Shown here piece after piece: positions 42,415 to 51,401 of a DNA stretch of 52,311 nucleotides. Positions within the stretch are counted from its first letter, which is position 1, and each line of letters opens with the position of its first letter. The position numbers and the translations under genes were made by a program. Location of the stretch: assembly GCA_029939995.1 (NCBI GenBank), contig JAOZRW010000010.1:1-52311 (forward strand), read 5' to 3'. Origin of the DNA: Acidimicrobiia bacterium. GTDB taxonomy: Bacteria > Actinomycetota > Acidimicrobiia > Spongiisociales > UBA5794. The notes beneath the pieces are model-generated. The model saw only the letters and a list, made by a program, of their open reading frames with translations. It was not told the DNA's origin and ran no database searches.

Positions 42415-43089
42415 GTGACGAACGGCGGAACCGTGCTGCTGATCGAAGACGAGGAGGAGATCGCCGACCTGCTCCGGATGGCCTTCGACCGCGAAGGCCT
42501 GCATCTCTCCCACGCGACCACCGGGGAGGACGGGTTGGAGCGACTCGCCGGCGGCGATCCCCGCGTCGTGCTCCTCGACGTCGGCCTACCCGGCATCGAC
42601 GGGTTCGAGGTCTGTCGACGCATCCGAAGCGTGTCCGACGTTCCCGTCATCATGCTGACCGCCCGTGACACCGAGATCGACACCATCGTCGGACTGGAGA
42701 TCGGAGCGGACGACTACGTGACGAAACCCTTCTCGGTCCGGGAGCTCGTCGCAAGGGTGAAGGCCGTTCTGAGAAGGAGCGCGGAGACTCCGCCGCAGCG
42801 TTCCCTCATCGAGGTGGGCGGATTCGTCATCGACGGAGGGCGCCGCGAGGTCACGGCCCCGGACGACGAGACGGTCCGGCCCACGGCACGCGAGTTCGAC
42901 CTGCTCTGGTACCTCGCCGAACACGGCGGCCTCGCCCTCTCGCGGGCGCAGATCCTCGAAGCGGTGTGGGGATACGACTACTTCGGCGAAACGCGAACGG
43001 TCGACGTGCACATCCGTCAGCTCCGCAAGAAGCTCGACGGCATCCCCATCGAGACCGTGTGGGGCGTCGGCTACCGCCTCGAACCATGA
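42415..43089 (+). CDS. OmpR/PhoB-family response regulator
   Basis: A 224-residue two-domain regulator. The receiver domain has the acidic pocket IEDEEE, the phosphorylation site D55 in LLDVGLPG, and VTKPFS with the conserved lysine. The C-terminal winged-helix domain shows [41 protein letters not shown] and [12 protein letters not shown] 42415 has GAGGAG just upstream. It is 13 bp from the histidine kinase gene, its likely partner. The regulated genes are unknown; the repeat just upstream suggests autoregulation. Confidence 0.94.
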   Translation: MTNGGTVLLIEDEEEIADLLRMAFDREGLHLSHATTGEDGLERLAGGDPRVVLLDVGLPGIDGFEVCRRIRSVSDVPVIMLTARDTEIDTIVGLEIGADDYVTKPFSVRELVARVKAVLRRSAETPPQRSLIEVGGFVIDGGRREVTAPDDETVRPTAREFDLLWYLAEHGGLALSRAQILEAVWGYDYFGETRTVDVHIRQLRKKLDGIPIETVWGVGYRLEP

Positions 43090-43102
43090 AGGACCCGTCC
43101 CC

Positions 43103-44491
43103 GTGACCCGACGAATCGTGATCGGGACCGTCATCGTCGCGATCGCCATGGCCGCGACCGGTGTCGTCGCGTTCGCCTACGTCGACCGCGCGGTTCGCAC
43201 CGAAGCCCAGAACGAACTGTTCCGCCAGGCCGAAGCGACGGGAGCCCTCATCGAAGCGGAACTCGCGGATCTCGACCTCGCCCCGAGGGCCCGCATCGAA
43301 ACCCAGCTCCGCAAAGTGCGGATCGAGACCGCACGGGTACTCGAACGCGCCCGGGTCGTGGGCGGGCACGAGATCGTCGAAGCGGCCTTCGTCGTCCGGG
43401 GACGGTCCTTTCCCCTCTCGACCACGCAGGAACTGATATCGCTGCTCCCCCCGGCGCTCGCCGAACGAGACGTCGTCACCGTCGACGTGGACGGAACCGA
43501 GATGTTCGCGACGGTCCAACGCATCCCGATGGCCAAGGGGGAGGTCGTGGTCGCGATCGGACGCACGGCGCCTCTCCTCCCGATACGGCAGTTGAATCGC
43601 GCTCTGCTGGCTGCAGTCGCCGTAGGCGTCATCCTCATCGTGATCCTCGGGACGGGGATGGCCGGGAGGATCGGCCGGAGACTCGAGGGCCTCGAAGACG
43701 CCTCCCAGCGGATCGCCGAGGGCGACCTGAGCGCACGAGCGCCGGTCGAAGGGAACGACGAGATCACCGCCGTCGCAGCGTCGTTCAACGACATGGCGGA
43801 GAACCTCGAGAGGACGCACCGACGCGAACGCGAGTTCCTCATGAGCGTCGGACACGACCTGCGAACCCCGCTCACGACGATCCGGGGATACGCCGAAGCG
43901 CTCGACGCCGGTGATGTGCGTGCCGACGACACCGGGCGCGTGGCGGGGATCCTGCATGCGCAAACCGATCGACTCTCCCGCCTCGTCGACGACATCATGC
44001 TGCTCGCCAGGATCGAAGCCAAAGAGTTCAACCTCGAACCCGTGCAGATCGACGTCGGCGCGCATCTCTCCCAGATCGTCGATGCATTCGAGCAGCGGGC
44101 CACGGCGCTCGGCATCACGATCACGTATCGAGGTCGGGACGGATGCATCTCCGAACTCGATCCGGATCGGCTGGCGCAGGTCTGCAACAACCTCATCGAG
44201 AACGCGCTCCGCTACACGCCCGACGGTGGGGACGTGACCGTCGAGGTCGGGTGCGACGACGGATCCGTCCGGCTCGAGGTGTCGGATACAGGCCCGGGGA
44301 TCACAGCTGCGGATCTCGAACACGTCTTCGATCGTCTCTTCGTGGCACAGCGGTATCGGCCCGTGCGACGCGAAGGCAGCGGCCTCGGGCTCACGATCGT
44401 CAAGGAACTCGTCGACGCCATGGGCGGCACCGCCGGGGTCGCAAGCGAACCGGGGAAGGGGAGCAAATTCACAGTCCGGTTCCCCAGGTAG
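43103..44491 (+). CDS. Sensor histidine kinase
   Basis: A 462-residue membrane kinase: a first helix (about 5-27), an extracytoplasmic sensor of about 140 residues without a recognised domain, a second helix (about 167-186), a HAMP domain (RIGRRLEGLEDASQRIAEGD), HisKA with the phosphorylated H251 in SVGHDLRTPLTTIRGY, and HATPase_c with NLIENALRYTPDGG, DTGPGI and GSGLGLTIVKEL. GTG 43103 is the first start after the regulator stop. The signal sensed is unknown. Confidence 0.93.
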   Translation: MTRRIVIGTVIVAIAMAATGVVAFAYVDRAVRTEAQNELFRQAEATGALIEAELADLDLAPRARIETQLRKVRIETARVLERARVVGGHEIVEAAFVVRGRSFPLSTTQELISLLPPALAERDVVTVDVDGTEMFATVQRIPMAKGEVVVAIGRTAPLLPIRQLNRALLAAVAVGVILIVILGTGMAGRIGRRLEGLEDASQRIAEGDLSARAPVEGNDEITAVAASFNDMAENLERTHRREREFLMSVGHDLRTPLTTIRGYAEALDAGDVRADDTGRVAGILHAQTDRLSRLVDDIMLLARIEAKEFNLEPVQIDVGAHLSQIVDAFEQRATALGITITYRGRDGCISELDPDRLAQVCNNLIENALRYTPDGGDVTVEVGCDDGSVRLEVSDTGPGITAADLEHVFDRLFVAQRYRPVRREGSGLGLTIVKELVDAMGGTAGVASEPGKGSKFTVRFPR

Positions 44492-44506
44492 GCGTGACCC
44501 GAACGG

Positions 44507-44512
44507 CATACT
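44507..44512 (+). promoter_or_regulatory. Candidate -10 element of the cytochrome c gene (leaderless)
   Basis: CATACT is 6 nt before ATG 44519; no ribosome binding site is present between them. Confidence 0.35.
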
Positions 44513-44518
44513 CGACGG

Positions 44519-44824
44519 ATGCACATCCGGATCGCAGCCATCATCCTCCTGGCGATCGTTGTTGCCGGCTGCGGCAGTGAGACGGCGAACGTGTACGGCG
44601 GCGAACTGTTCTCGATCACGTGCGCTCACTGCCACGGAAGCGACCTCGGTGGTGGCGTCGGGCCACCCCTCGGTGCGGGATCGAACGCCGCGTCGCTCAC
44701 CGACGAGCAGATCGCGGGCGTGATCCGCGTCGGGCCGGGTGCGATGCCGTCCTTCGACAGGACACTCTCGGACGAGCAGATCACGAGCCTCGTCACCTAC
44801 GTCAGATCCCGGCAGAACCCGTAG
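44519..44824 (+). CDS. Small lipoprotein cytochrome c
   Basis: A 101-residue secreted monohaem cytochrome c. The signal peptide ends in a lipobox (VVAGC, C18), so the mature protein should be lipid-anchored outside the membrane. Haem is attached at C35-A-H-C38-H39, and the distal ligand is likely M76 in GPGAMPSFDR. The fold fits cytochrome c class I (cbb3-type III-like). It may carry electrons in a respiratory chain. Its position between a sensor kinase and trpC is unusual; ccdA 3.7 kb upstream may help its maturation. Confidence 0.9.
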   Translation: MHIRIAAIILLAIVVAGCGSETANVYGGELFSITCAHCHGSDLGGGVGPPLGAGSNAASLTDEQIAGVIRVGPGAMPSFDRTLSDEQITSLVTYVRSRQNP

Positions 44825-44833
44825 CATGTGACG

Positions 44834-45604
44834 ATGCTGGATCGAATCCTCGACGATGCCAGAGAGAGAGGCGACGAGGTCGTCGGGTGCGCACCGCGAT
44901 TCCGCCGCGTGGCAGCGGGCGTCGCACCGCCGCGGCCGTTCGCCGCGGCGCTCGACGGATCGGAACTCTCCATCGTCGCAGAGGTCAAGCGGCGCTCGCC
45001 GTCGCGCGGTGTGCTCGCTTCGGGTCTCGACGCCGTGGCCCAGGCGCGGATCTACGCAGAGGCCGGAGCGACCGGGATCAGCATCCTCACCGAGCCCCGC
45101 CACTTCGACGGGTCGCTCGACGATCTCGCAGCCGTGCGCGCGGTCACGACGATCCCGCTCCTCAGGAAGGACTTCCTCGTCGAACCCGCCCAGGTGTGGG
45201 AGGCGCGGGCATACGGCGCGGATGCGGTGCTCCTGATCGTGGCGGTGCTCGGACACACCGGGCTCGACGGCATGATGGAGGCCGCGCGGGACGCCGGTGT
45301 CGATGCCCTCGTCGAGGTTCACGACGAGCGCGAAGCCGAGATCGCGGTCGCCGCCGGAGCCGAACTCATCGGAGTGAACAACCGCGACCTGACGACGTTC
45401 GCTACCGATCTCGCCGTCGCCGAACGACTCGCTTCGATCGTCCAGAGCGGCGGAGCCACCACCATCGCCGAGAGCGGCATCCGCACGCGCGGCGACGCCG
45501 CTCGCATGGAGGCCGCCGGCTACGACGCCATCCTCGTCGGAGAGGCACTCGTCACCGCAGCCGACCCGGCGCGCGACCTCGCCGAGCTCGCGGGGCGCCG
45601 GTGA
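44834..45604 (+). CDS. trpC: Indole-3-glycerol-phosphate synthase
   Basis: Closes the indole ring in tryptophan synthesis. The 256-residue barrel has IVAEVKRRSPSRG with the catalytic lysine, LTEPRHFDGS, LLRKDFLVEPAQVWEARAYG, LVEVHDEREAEIA, IGVNNRDLTTF and AESGI. ATG 44834 is used; GTG 44828 is two codons upstream. TAGCAT (44822-44827), which includes the previous stop, lies 6 nt before the ATG and could be a -10 element. The stop overlaps trpF by 4 bp. Confidence 0.95.
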   Translation: MLDRILDDARERGDEVVGCAPRFRRVAAGVAPPRPFAAALDGSELSIVAEVKRRSPSRGVLASGLDAVAQARIYAEAGATGISILTEPRHFDGSLDDLAAVRAVTTIPLLRKDFLVEPAQVWEARAYGADAVLLIVAVLGHTGLDGMMEAARDAGVDALVEVHDEREAEIAVAAGAELIGVNNRDLTTFATDLAVAERLASIVQSGGATTIAESGIRTRGDAARMEAAGYDAILVGEALVTAADPARDLAELAGRR

Positions 45605-46197
45605 CCTGGGTCAAGGTCTGCGGCCTCACACGGGAGACCGACGTGTCGGCCACCGTCGAAGCCGGCGCCGACGCCATCGGGTTCGTGCTCGCCGAAGACT
45701 CCCCGAGGCGAATCAGCGTCGAGCGCGCCGCCTCTCTGGCCGACGGCGTACCGGTCCTGCGGATCCTCGTCACGGTCGACGCGACGATCGACTTCGTCGC
45801 CGAAGCGGTGAGCACGACCGGCGCCGACGGCGTGCAGCCCCACGGGGTCGGATCCGAAGCAGTCGCCGAGTGGGGGCAACACGCCGGATTGTTCGTGCTT
45901 CGCCCGGTATCCGGTGGGGAATCGATCGGCACGGTTCCCGACGGGCAGATGCTGCTCCTCGACTCCGCGACCGGGTCCCGCCACGGGGGAACGGGGAAGC
46001 CGCTCGACTGGGGCGCGCTCCGGCGGCCCGAGCGCCCGTTCATTCTCGCCGGCGGATTGGGCCCGGGCAACGTAGCCCGGGCGATCGAGATGCTCGATCC
46101 CTGGGGCGTCGATGCCTCTTCCCAGCTCGAGGCTTCCCCGGGCGTCAAGGACCCCGCTAAGGTCGCCGCGTTCGTGGAGGAGGCGAAGCAGCGATGA
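45601..46197 (+). CDS. trpF: Phosphoribosylanthranilate isomerase
   Basis: Third step of the pathway from anthranilate. The 198-residue barrel begins [14 protein letters not shown] with the catalytic cysteine, continues with [16 protein letters not shown], and ends with the phosphate-binding [15 protein letters not shown] and [16 protein letters not shown] (SSxxE). GTG 45601 overlaps the trpC stop and starts at the family position. A dedicated trpF is notable because several Actinomycetota use the dual enzyme PriA instead; here a separate enzyme is encoded. Confidence 0.92.
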   Translation: MTWVKVCGLTRETDVSATVEAGADAIGFVLAEDSPRRISVERAASLADGVPVLRILVTVDATIDFVAEAVSTTGADGVQPHGVGSEAVAEWGQHAGLFVLRPVSGGESIGTVPDGQMLLLDSATGSRHGGTGKPLDWGALRRPERPFILAGGLGPGNVARAIEMLDPWGVDASSQLEASPGVKDPAKVAAFVEEAKQR

Positions 46198-47360
46198 CGA
46201 ACCCGGACGAGAAGGGCCGTTTCGGGGAGTACGGAGGCCGGTACGCGCCCGAGACGCTGATGCCGGCGCTCGAAGAGCTCGAAGAGGCGTTCACCGTCGC
46301 ATGGAACGACCGTGACTTCCGATCGGAGCTCGCCGAGCTCCTCTCCACCTACGTCGGTCGACCGACACCGGTCTTCCACGCCCGCCGCCTCTCACAGTCG
46401 CTCGGGTTCGACCTGTGGCTCAAGCGAGAAGACCTCGCCCACACCGGGGCGCACAAGATCAACAACACGATGGGCCAGGCCCTGCTCGCGAAGCGCATGG
46501 GCAAGCCGAGGGTCATCGCCGAGACCGGGGCCGGCCAGCACGGCGTCGCCACCGCCACCGCCTGCGCACTCCTGGGTCTGGATTGCGTCGTGTACATGGG
46601 GGAGAAGGACATCGAACGCCAGGCGCTCAACGTGTACCGCATGCATCTCCTCGGCGCAGAGGTGATCCCGGTCTCATCAGGTGCCGGGACGTTGAAGGAC
46701 GCCGTTTCGGAGGCGATGCGCGACTGGGTCGGGAGCGTCGGAGACACGCACTACATCATCGGATCCGTGGTCGGGCCGCACCCCTTCCCGTGGATGGTTC
46801 GCGAGTTTCAGCGGGTCATCGGAGACGAGATGCACCACCAGCTCCACGGTCGGGCCGAGCCCGACGTCGTCGTCGCATGCGTCGGCGGCGGATCCAACAG
46901 CATCGGAGCGTTCGCCACGTACCTCGACGACGACGTGGAACTCGTCGGTGTCGAAGCGGGCGGCTACGGGCTCGCCACCGGCAAGCACGGGGCGTCGCTC
47001 ATCGAGGGAACACCCGGCGTCATTCACGGATCGTTCACGTATCTGCTGCAGGACGACGAAGGGCAGGTGCTCGAAGCGCACTCGATCAGCGCCGGATTGG
47101 ACTACCCGGGGGTCGGGCCCGAGCACGCCGCCTACCGGGACTCGGGTGCGGTGCGCTACGACTCAGTGACAGACGACGAAGCCGTCGAGGCGCTCCATCT
47201 CCTCTCCCGGACCGAGGGGATCATTCCCGCACTCGAATCGGCTCACGCCATCGCCTGGGTCGTTCGCGAGGCGCCGTCGCTGATCGGGAAGAACGTGGCG
47301 GTCGTCCTCTCCGGGCGGGGCGACAAGGACGTCATGCAGATCGCGGCTCTCGATGATTGA
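46194..47360 (+). CDS. trpB: Tryptophan synthase beta chain
   Basis: PLP enzyme that condenses indole with serine. The 388 residues include [21 protein letters not shown], the PLP lysine in [39 protein letters not shown] for phosphate binding and [14 protein letters not shown]. It is of the standard TrpB1 type, expected to work in complex with TrpA, whose gene overlaps by 8 bp. ATG 46194 overlaps the trpF stop. Confidence 0.97.
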   Translation: MTNPDEKGRFGEYGGRYAPETLMPALEELEEAFTVAWNDRDFRSELAELLSTYVGRPTPVFHARRLSQSLGFDLWLKREDLAHTGAHKINNTMGQALLAKRMGKPRVIAETGAGQHGVATATACALLGLDCVVYMGEKDIERQALNVYRMHLLGAEVIPVSSGAGTLKDAVSEAMRDWVGSVGDTHYIIGSVVGPHPFPWMVREFQRVIGDEMHHQLHGRAEPDVVVACVGGGSNSIGAFATYLDDDVELVGVEAGGYGLATGKHGASLIEGTPGVIHGSFTYLLQDDEGQVLEAHSISAGLDYPGVGPEHAAYRDSGAVRYDSVTDDEAVEALHLLSRTEGIIPALESAHAIAWVVREAPSLIGKNVAVVLSGRGDKDVMQIAALDD

Positions 47361-48171
47361 CCACGGAGCGGATCGTCTCCGTCGCCTCTTCGAGACCGTC
47401 CGGTCGGAAGATCGTGCTGCGCTCCTGCCGTTCCTGACCGCGGGCATCCCCGACATCCGCTCATCCGCTTCGATGTTCGAGGCGATGGCCGCGGCGGGCG
47501 CCGACGGATTCGAGATCGGCATCCCCTACGCGGATCCGCTGATGGACGGCCCCGTCATCGCCGAAGCGGCCGAGCGGGCCCTCGCCGGCGGCATGACCGT
47601 CGAACGTGCTTTCGAGATCACCGAAAGAGTCACGGCGTCGACGGGAAGACCGGTTCTGCTGATGACCTACACGAACCCGGTCATGCACTACGGCGCTGAT
47701 GAGTTCGCGAAAGACGCCGCTGCAGCCGGCGCGGCCGGTCTGATCATCGCCGACCTCCCCGTCGAAGAAGCCGCGCCGTTCCTCGCAGCGACCCGGGATG
47801 CCGGCATCGGGATGGCACTGTTCGCCGCCCCGACCACGACGGATACCCGCCTCGTGTCGATCACCCGGGCCGAACCGTCGTTCGTCTATGCCGTCGCGAC
47901 GCTCGGCGTCACGGGGGAGCGTAAAGAATCCTCCGGTGCGCTGGAGGCGTTGGCGGCGCGGATCCGAGCGGTCTCCGACGTCCCGATCGTCGCGGGCGTC
48001 GGCATCTCGACTCCTCAGCAGGCCGGGGCGGCGGCGACGGTGGCCGACGGCGTGATCGTCGGCAGCGCCCTCGTCCGGAGGGCGCTCGAAGCCGGATCGG
48101 CCGACCTCGCAGCGGCTGCTCTCGGATCGGCCGTGCGGGACCTACGCGGCGCGATGGAACGCGGCCGGTAG
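47353..48171 (+). CDS. trpA: Tryptophan synthase alpha chain
   Basis: Splits indole-3-glycerol phosphate to indole, which is channelled to TrpB. The 272-residue barrel contains [30 protein letters not shown] with catalytic Glu and Asp, [27 protein letters not shown] and [14 protein letters not shown] 47353 lies inside trpB. It is the last gene of the trp run; tRNA-Leu follows 28 bp later on the other strand. Confidence 0.95.
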   Translation: MIDHGADRLRRLFETVRSEDRAALLPFLTAGIPDIRSSASMFEAMAAAGADGFEIGIPYADPLMDGPVIAEAAERALAGGMTVERAFEITERVTASTGRPVLLMTYTNPVMHYGADEFAKDAAAAGAAGLIIADLPVEEAAPFLAATRDAGIGMALFAAPTTTDTRLVSITRAEPSFVYAVATLGVTGERKESSGALEALAARIRAVSDVPIVAGVGISTPQQAGAAATVADGVIVGSALVRRALEAGSADLAAAALGSAVRDLRGAMERGR

Positions 48172-48199
48172 CGGAGTCGGCGACGATCGACGTCGTCGG

Positions 48200-48282
48200 T
48201 ACCGGGAGGGGGACTCGAACCCCCACGGGCTTTCGCCCAGCGGATTTTGAGTCCGCCGCGTCTTCCATTCCGCCATCCCGGC
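48200..48282 (-). tRNA. tRNA-Leu (anticodon CAA)
   Basis: Read on the minus strand: acceptor stem GCCGGGA (48282-48276) pairs with TCCCGGT with an opening G-U pair. The anticodon stem GCGGA/TCCGC encloses the loop CTCAAAA with anticodon CAA. The variable arm GGGCGAAAGCCC is long, as in class II tRNAs. The T arm GGGGGTTCGAGTCCCCC is intact and the discriminator is A. The genomic bases after it are CCG, so CCA is not encoded. Confidence 0.95.
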
Positions 48283-48360
48283 GCGAACTCGATGATATCG
48301 CCCCCGATGTCGAAGTCGACGGCAGCCGGGCCCGTGCGCCGGGAACGGAACGGCGGCGCC

Positions 48361-48366
48361 TATCGT
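48361..48366 (+). promoter_or_regulatory. Candidate -10 element, leaderless start at 48374
   Basis: TATCGT is 7 nt before ATG 48374, with no Shine-Dalgarno sequence. Confidence 0.45.
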
Positions 48367-48373
48367 CCGATCC

Positions 48374-48655
48374 ATGGGGCGAAGAGAAGAACGGGTTTTC
48401 AAGCTGAACGACGAGATTCGGGCGCTCATGCGCGACGAAGAGCTCGCGGCTGAGGAACTCATCATGCTGCAACACCTCGACGACGATGCACAGCGAGACG
48501 CTGCCGTGTACGACGCGCCGATGGATCGCGCGGACGCCCGGGAGACCGCAGGCGACGTCGCGCGGATGAAGCAGCACATTCGCGACCTGGCGCGTGAACG
48601 CGAGCGGCTCGAACGGAAGCGGGACCGGATGATCGCACGAATGAGCAGACGATGA
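48374..48655 (+). CDS. Small coiled-coil protein, unknown
   Basis: A 93-residue, highly charged protein that looks helical throughout: FKLNDEIRALMRDEELAAEEL and a second, very basic helix (MKQHIRDLARERERLERKRD). There are no cysteines or membrane segments. The Glu/Arg-rich pattern suggests a coiled-coil hairpin. I do not recognise the family. ATG 48374 has a -10 element 7 nt upstream. It precedes polA by 40 bp, which has its own promoter-like element. Confidence 0.65.
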   Translation: MGRREERVFKLNDEIRALMRDEELAAEELIMLQHLDDDAQRDAAVYDAPMDRADARETAGDVARMKQHIRDLARERERLERKRDRMIARMSRR

Positions 48656-48682
48656 ACCGCCCGCCGACCACCGGCGACGGAG

Positions 48683-48688
48683 TACGCT
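48683..48688 (+). promoter_or_regulatory. Candidate -10 element of polA (leaderless)
   Basis: TACGCT is 7 nt before ATG 48696, without a ribosome binding site in between. Confidence 0.45.
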
Positions 48689-48695
48689 GATCCGC

Positions 48696-51293
48696 ATGCC
48701 AACGCTCGTGCTGCTCGACGGACACAGCCTCGCCTACCGGGCGTTCTATGCGCTTCCGAGCGATCTCGCTACCGCCTCGGGCCAGGTGACGAACGCCGTT
48801 TTCGGCTTCACGTCGATGCTGATCAAACTCCTGTCGGAGGAGCATCCGGACGCGATCGGGGTCGCATGGGACGTGCGGGGACCGACCTTCAGGACCGAGG
48901 CGTACGAGCCGTACAAGGCACAGCGAGAGAAGGCACCCGATCTGTTCACGAGCCAGCTTCCGCTCATCGACGAAGTGCTCGAGACGATGGGCATCACCCA
49001 GATCCGCGTTCCCGGATTCGAGGCCGACGACGTGATCGCCACGCTGGCAACCAGCGCACGCGATGCCGGGTGGGACGTGAAGGTCGTGACGGGTGATCGC
49101 GACGCGTTCCAACTGATCGAGCCGGGAGTGACGGTCCTCTACAACCGGCGCGGCATCTCCGACATGGTGCAGGCAGACGCAGCCTGGCTGAAAGAGCGCT
49201 ACGGCATCGAGCCCTCGCAGTACGTCGACTATGCCGCGATGCGCGGCGACCCGTCCGACAACCTGCCGGGCGTCCCCGGGGTCGGGGAGAAGACCGCTGC
49301 CAAGCTCATCGCCAAGTACGGGACCGTCGAAGCCGTGCTGGAGGCGGCGGACGAGCAGACACCGAAGCTGCGTGAGAACCTGATCGCGGCGCGTGACCAG
49401 GTGCTGCTCAACAAGCGGCTGATGAACCTCGTGCGCGACGTCCCGATCGACGTCGACCCATCGGATCTGGAACTGGAGACGTTCGACGAGGCCCGGATCC
49501 GGCCCGTGTTCGACTCGCTCGCGTTCCGCGGGCTCTGGGAACGCCTCGCCGACCTCGGCGGGATGGAAGGTGCCTCGGGTGAGAGCATCGAGGTCGAGGT
49601 CGTCACCGTCACCGACCCGAGCCGTCTGAGCGACGCCATCCGTGACACGGACGTCGCGGTCGATCCCCTCTGGGACGGTGATGCGGTCACGGGGGCCGTC
49701 GTCGCGGGGGATCCGGCGATGTTCGTGCCCGTCGAAGCGATCGATCCGTTGTGCACGGAGTCCCGGTCGCTGGCCGGGCACGACGTCAAGGCATTCGTCC
49801 GGGCACTCGTCGAGATCGGTCTCGATCCACCGGAAGTGTCGTTCGACACGGCACTTGCCGCGTGGGTCGTGAATCCGGCGCAACGAGCACCCGAACTGGG
49901 AGATCTCGCATACCGGGAGCTCGGCATCGTCGTCGACGACGCCGACGATCACGAGGCGGCCGCCCAGTCGGCGTTCGACTTCGACGGCGGGGTCGATCTC
50001 GAAGCGGCGGGCCGGCGTGCGGTGGCGATCGATCGTCTCGTCGAACCGCTCACCCGACGCCTGACGGACCGGGGAAGCCTCGACCTCTATCGAACGATCG
50101 AGCTGCCGCTGATTCCGATCCTCGCTCGAATGGAGGTCGCCGGGATCGGGGTCGACACCGAGTTCCTTCGGGCACTCGGAGACCAGCTTCGGCAGCGGCT
50201 CGCGGACCTCGAAGCAGCCATCCATCGGGAAGCCGGGGCCACGTTCAATGTGAATTCGACGCTTCAGCTGCGTGAAGTCCTCTTCGAGCGGCTTGGACTG
50301 CCCGTTCTCAAGAAGACGCCGAAAGGTGCCCCGTCGACGAGCGCGGCCGTGCTGGAGAAGCTGCGGGATGAGCATCCGATCGTCGAGCACCTGCTGCTGT
50401 ACCGTGAACTGGAGAAGCTGCGGGGCACCTACGTGGAGGGTCTGCTCCGGCTCGTGGGCAACGACGGGCGAGTCCGCGGGCGATTCAATCAGATGGGAGC
50501 GGCGACCGGGCGGCTGTCGCAGGAGCAGCCGAACCTCCAGAACATCCCCATCCGGTCGGAAGAGGGGCGGGCCATCCGCAAGGCGTTCGTCGCCGCCGAC
50601 GGACACGTGTTCGTCGTCGCCGACTACTCGCAGATCGAACTGCGCATCCTGGCCCACCTGTCGGGCGACCCGGGACTCGTGGAAGCCTTCGAGTCGGGTC
50701 TCGACGTCCACACTGCGACGGCCGCACGCATCAACGGCATCGATCCGGCGGAAGTGAACCCCGATCAACGCCGCAAGGCGAAGATGATCAACTTCGGTCT
50801 GCTCTACGGCATGGAAGCGTACGGACTCGCCCAGCGACTCGGCATCTCACGAGAAGAGGCCCAGGATCACGTCGACACCTACTTCGCCCAGTTCCCCGAC
50901 GTTCGAGACTTCCTCCAGGGGGTCGTCGAGCAAGCCCGAACCGACGGATACACGACGACGATCCTCGGCCGACGCCGGTACCTCCCCGAACTCACGAGCT
51001 CGAACTTCCGCGACCGGCAAGCGGGCGAACGCATGGCGCTCAACGCCCCGATCCAGGGATCGGCCGCCGACGTGATCAAGAAGGCGATGATCGATCTGGA
51101 TCCGCTCCTCGTCCCCCTCGAGAGCCAGATGCTGCTCCAGATCCACGACGAACTCGTCATCGAGGTTCCCGAGGAACGCCTCGACCCGGTGATCGACACG
51201 ACCCGCCGGATCATGGAACGGGTCGTGAAACTGCGGGTTCCCCTCAAGGTCGACATCGCGTCGGGCCGGACACTTGCCGACTGCAAGTCCTGA
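48696..51293 (+). CDS. polA: DNA polymerase I
   Basis: Repair and Okazaki-fragment polymerase of 865 residues. The N-terminal 5'-3' exonuclease domain (LLDGHSLAYRAFYALP, FEADDVIATLA, GDRDAFQLI, GVPGVGEKTA) is intact. The middle exonuclease-like domain (about 290-460) lacks the acidic DxE start (VAVDPLWDG there), so it is probably inactive. The polymerase domain keeps motif A (VADYSQIELRILAHLSGD), motif B (RRKAKMINFGLLYGMEAYGL) and motif C (QIHDELVIEVP). ATG 48696 fits the family start and has a -10 element 7 nt upstream. Confidence 0.96.
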   Translation: MPTLVLLDGHSLAYRAFYALPSDLATASGQVTNAVFGFTSMLIKLLSEEHPDAIGVAWDVRGPTFRTEAYEPYKAQREKAPDLFTSQLPLIDEVLETMGITQIRVPGFEADDVIATLATSARDAGWDVKVVTGDRDAFQLIEPGVTVLYNRRGISDMVQADAAWLKERYGIEPSQYVDYAAMRGDPSDNLPGVPGVGEKTAAKLIAKYGTVEAVLEAADEQTPKLRENLIAARDQVLLNKRLMNLVRDVPIDVDPSDLELETFDEARIRPVFDSLAFRGLWERLADLGGMEGASGESIEVEVVTVTDPSRLSDAIRDTDVAVDPLWDGDAVTGAVVAGDPAMFVPVEAIDPLCTESRSLAGHDVKAFVRALVEIGLDPPEVSFDTALAAWVVNPAQRAPELGDLAYRELGIVVDDADDHEAAAQSAFDFDGGVDLEAAGRRAVAIDRLVEPLTRRLTDRGSLDLYRTIELPLIPILARMEVAGIGVDTEFLRALGDQLRQRLADLEAAIHREAGATFNVNSTLQLREVLFERLGLPVLKKTPKGAPSTSAAVLEKLRDEHPIVEHLLLYRELEKLRGTYVEGLLRLVGNDGRVRGRFNQMGAATGRLSQEQPNLQNIPIRSEEGRAIRKAFVAADGHVFVVADYSQIELRILAHLSGDPGLVEAFESGLDVHTATAARINGIDPAEVNPDQRRKAKMINFGLLYGMEAYGLAQRLGISREEAQDHVDTYFAQFPDVRDFLQGVVEQARTDGYTTTILGRRRYLPELTSSNFRDRQAGERMALNAPIQGSAADVIKKAMIDLDPLLVPLESQMLLQIHDELVIEVPEERLDPVIDTTRRIMERVVKLRVPLKVDIASGRTLADCKS

Positions 51294-51297
51294 GGTC

Positions 51298-51327
51298 TTG
51301 CCTCTTTGCCGCCAACGGGGGTACCAT
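51298..51327 (+). promoter_or_regulatory. Candidate promoter of rpsA
   Basis: TTGCCT (51298-51303) and TACCAT (51322-51327) are 18 bp apart. Transcription from about 51334 would give a leader near 68 nt, long enough for control by S1 itself, as known in enterobacteria. The 108-bp polA-rpsA gap shows no clear terminator. Confidence 0.5.
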
Positions 51328-51401
51328 TCCCCACGGCGCCGGGCCGCGATCGTTTCGCGCGCACCGGAGCAACCCACGTACACAGGAGTCGAAGCCTTTC
51401 C

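Noticed and set aside
42851-45322. An 823-codon open frame antisense to the two-component system and trpC
   Set aside because: It crosses four well-identified genes and shows no recognisable protein domain; it is a composition artefact.
48180-48300. tRNA-Leu as an integration (att) site of a mobile element
   Set aside because: No integrase gene and no repeat of the tRNA 3' end were seen nearby; flanking genes are housekeeping.
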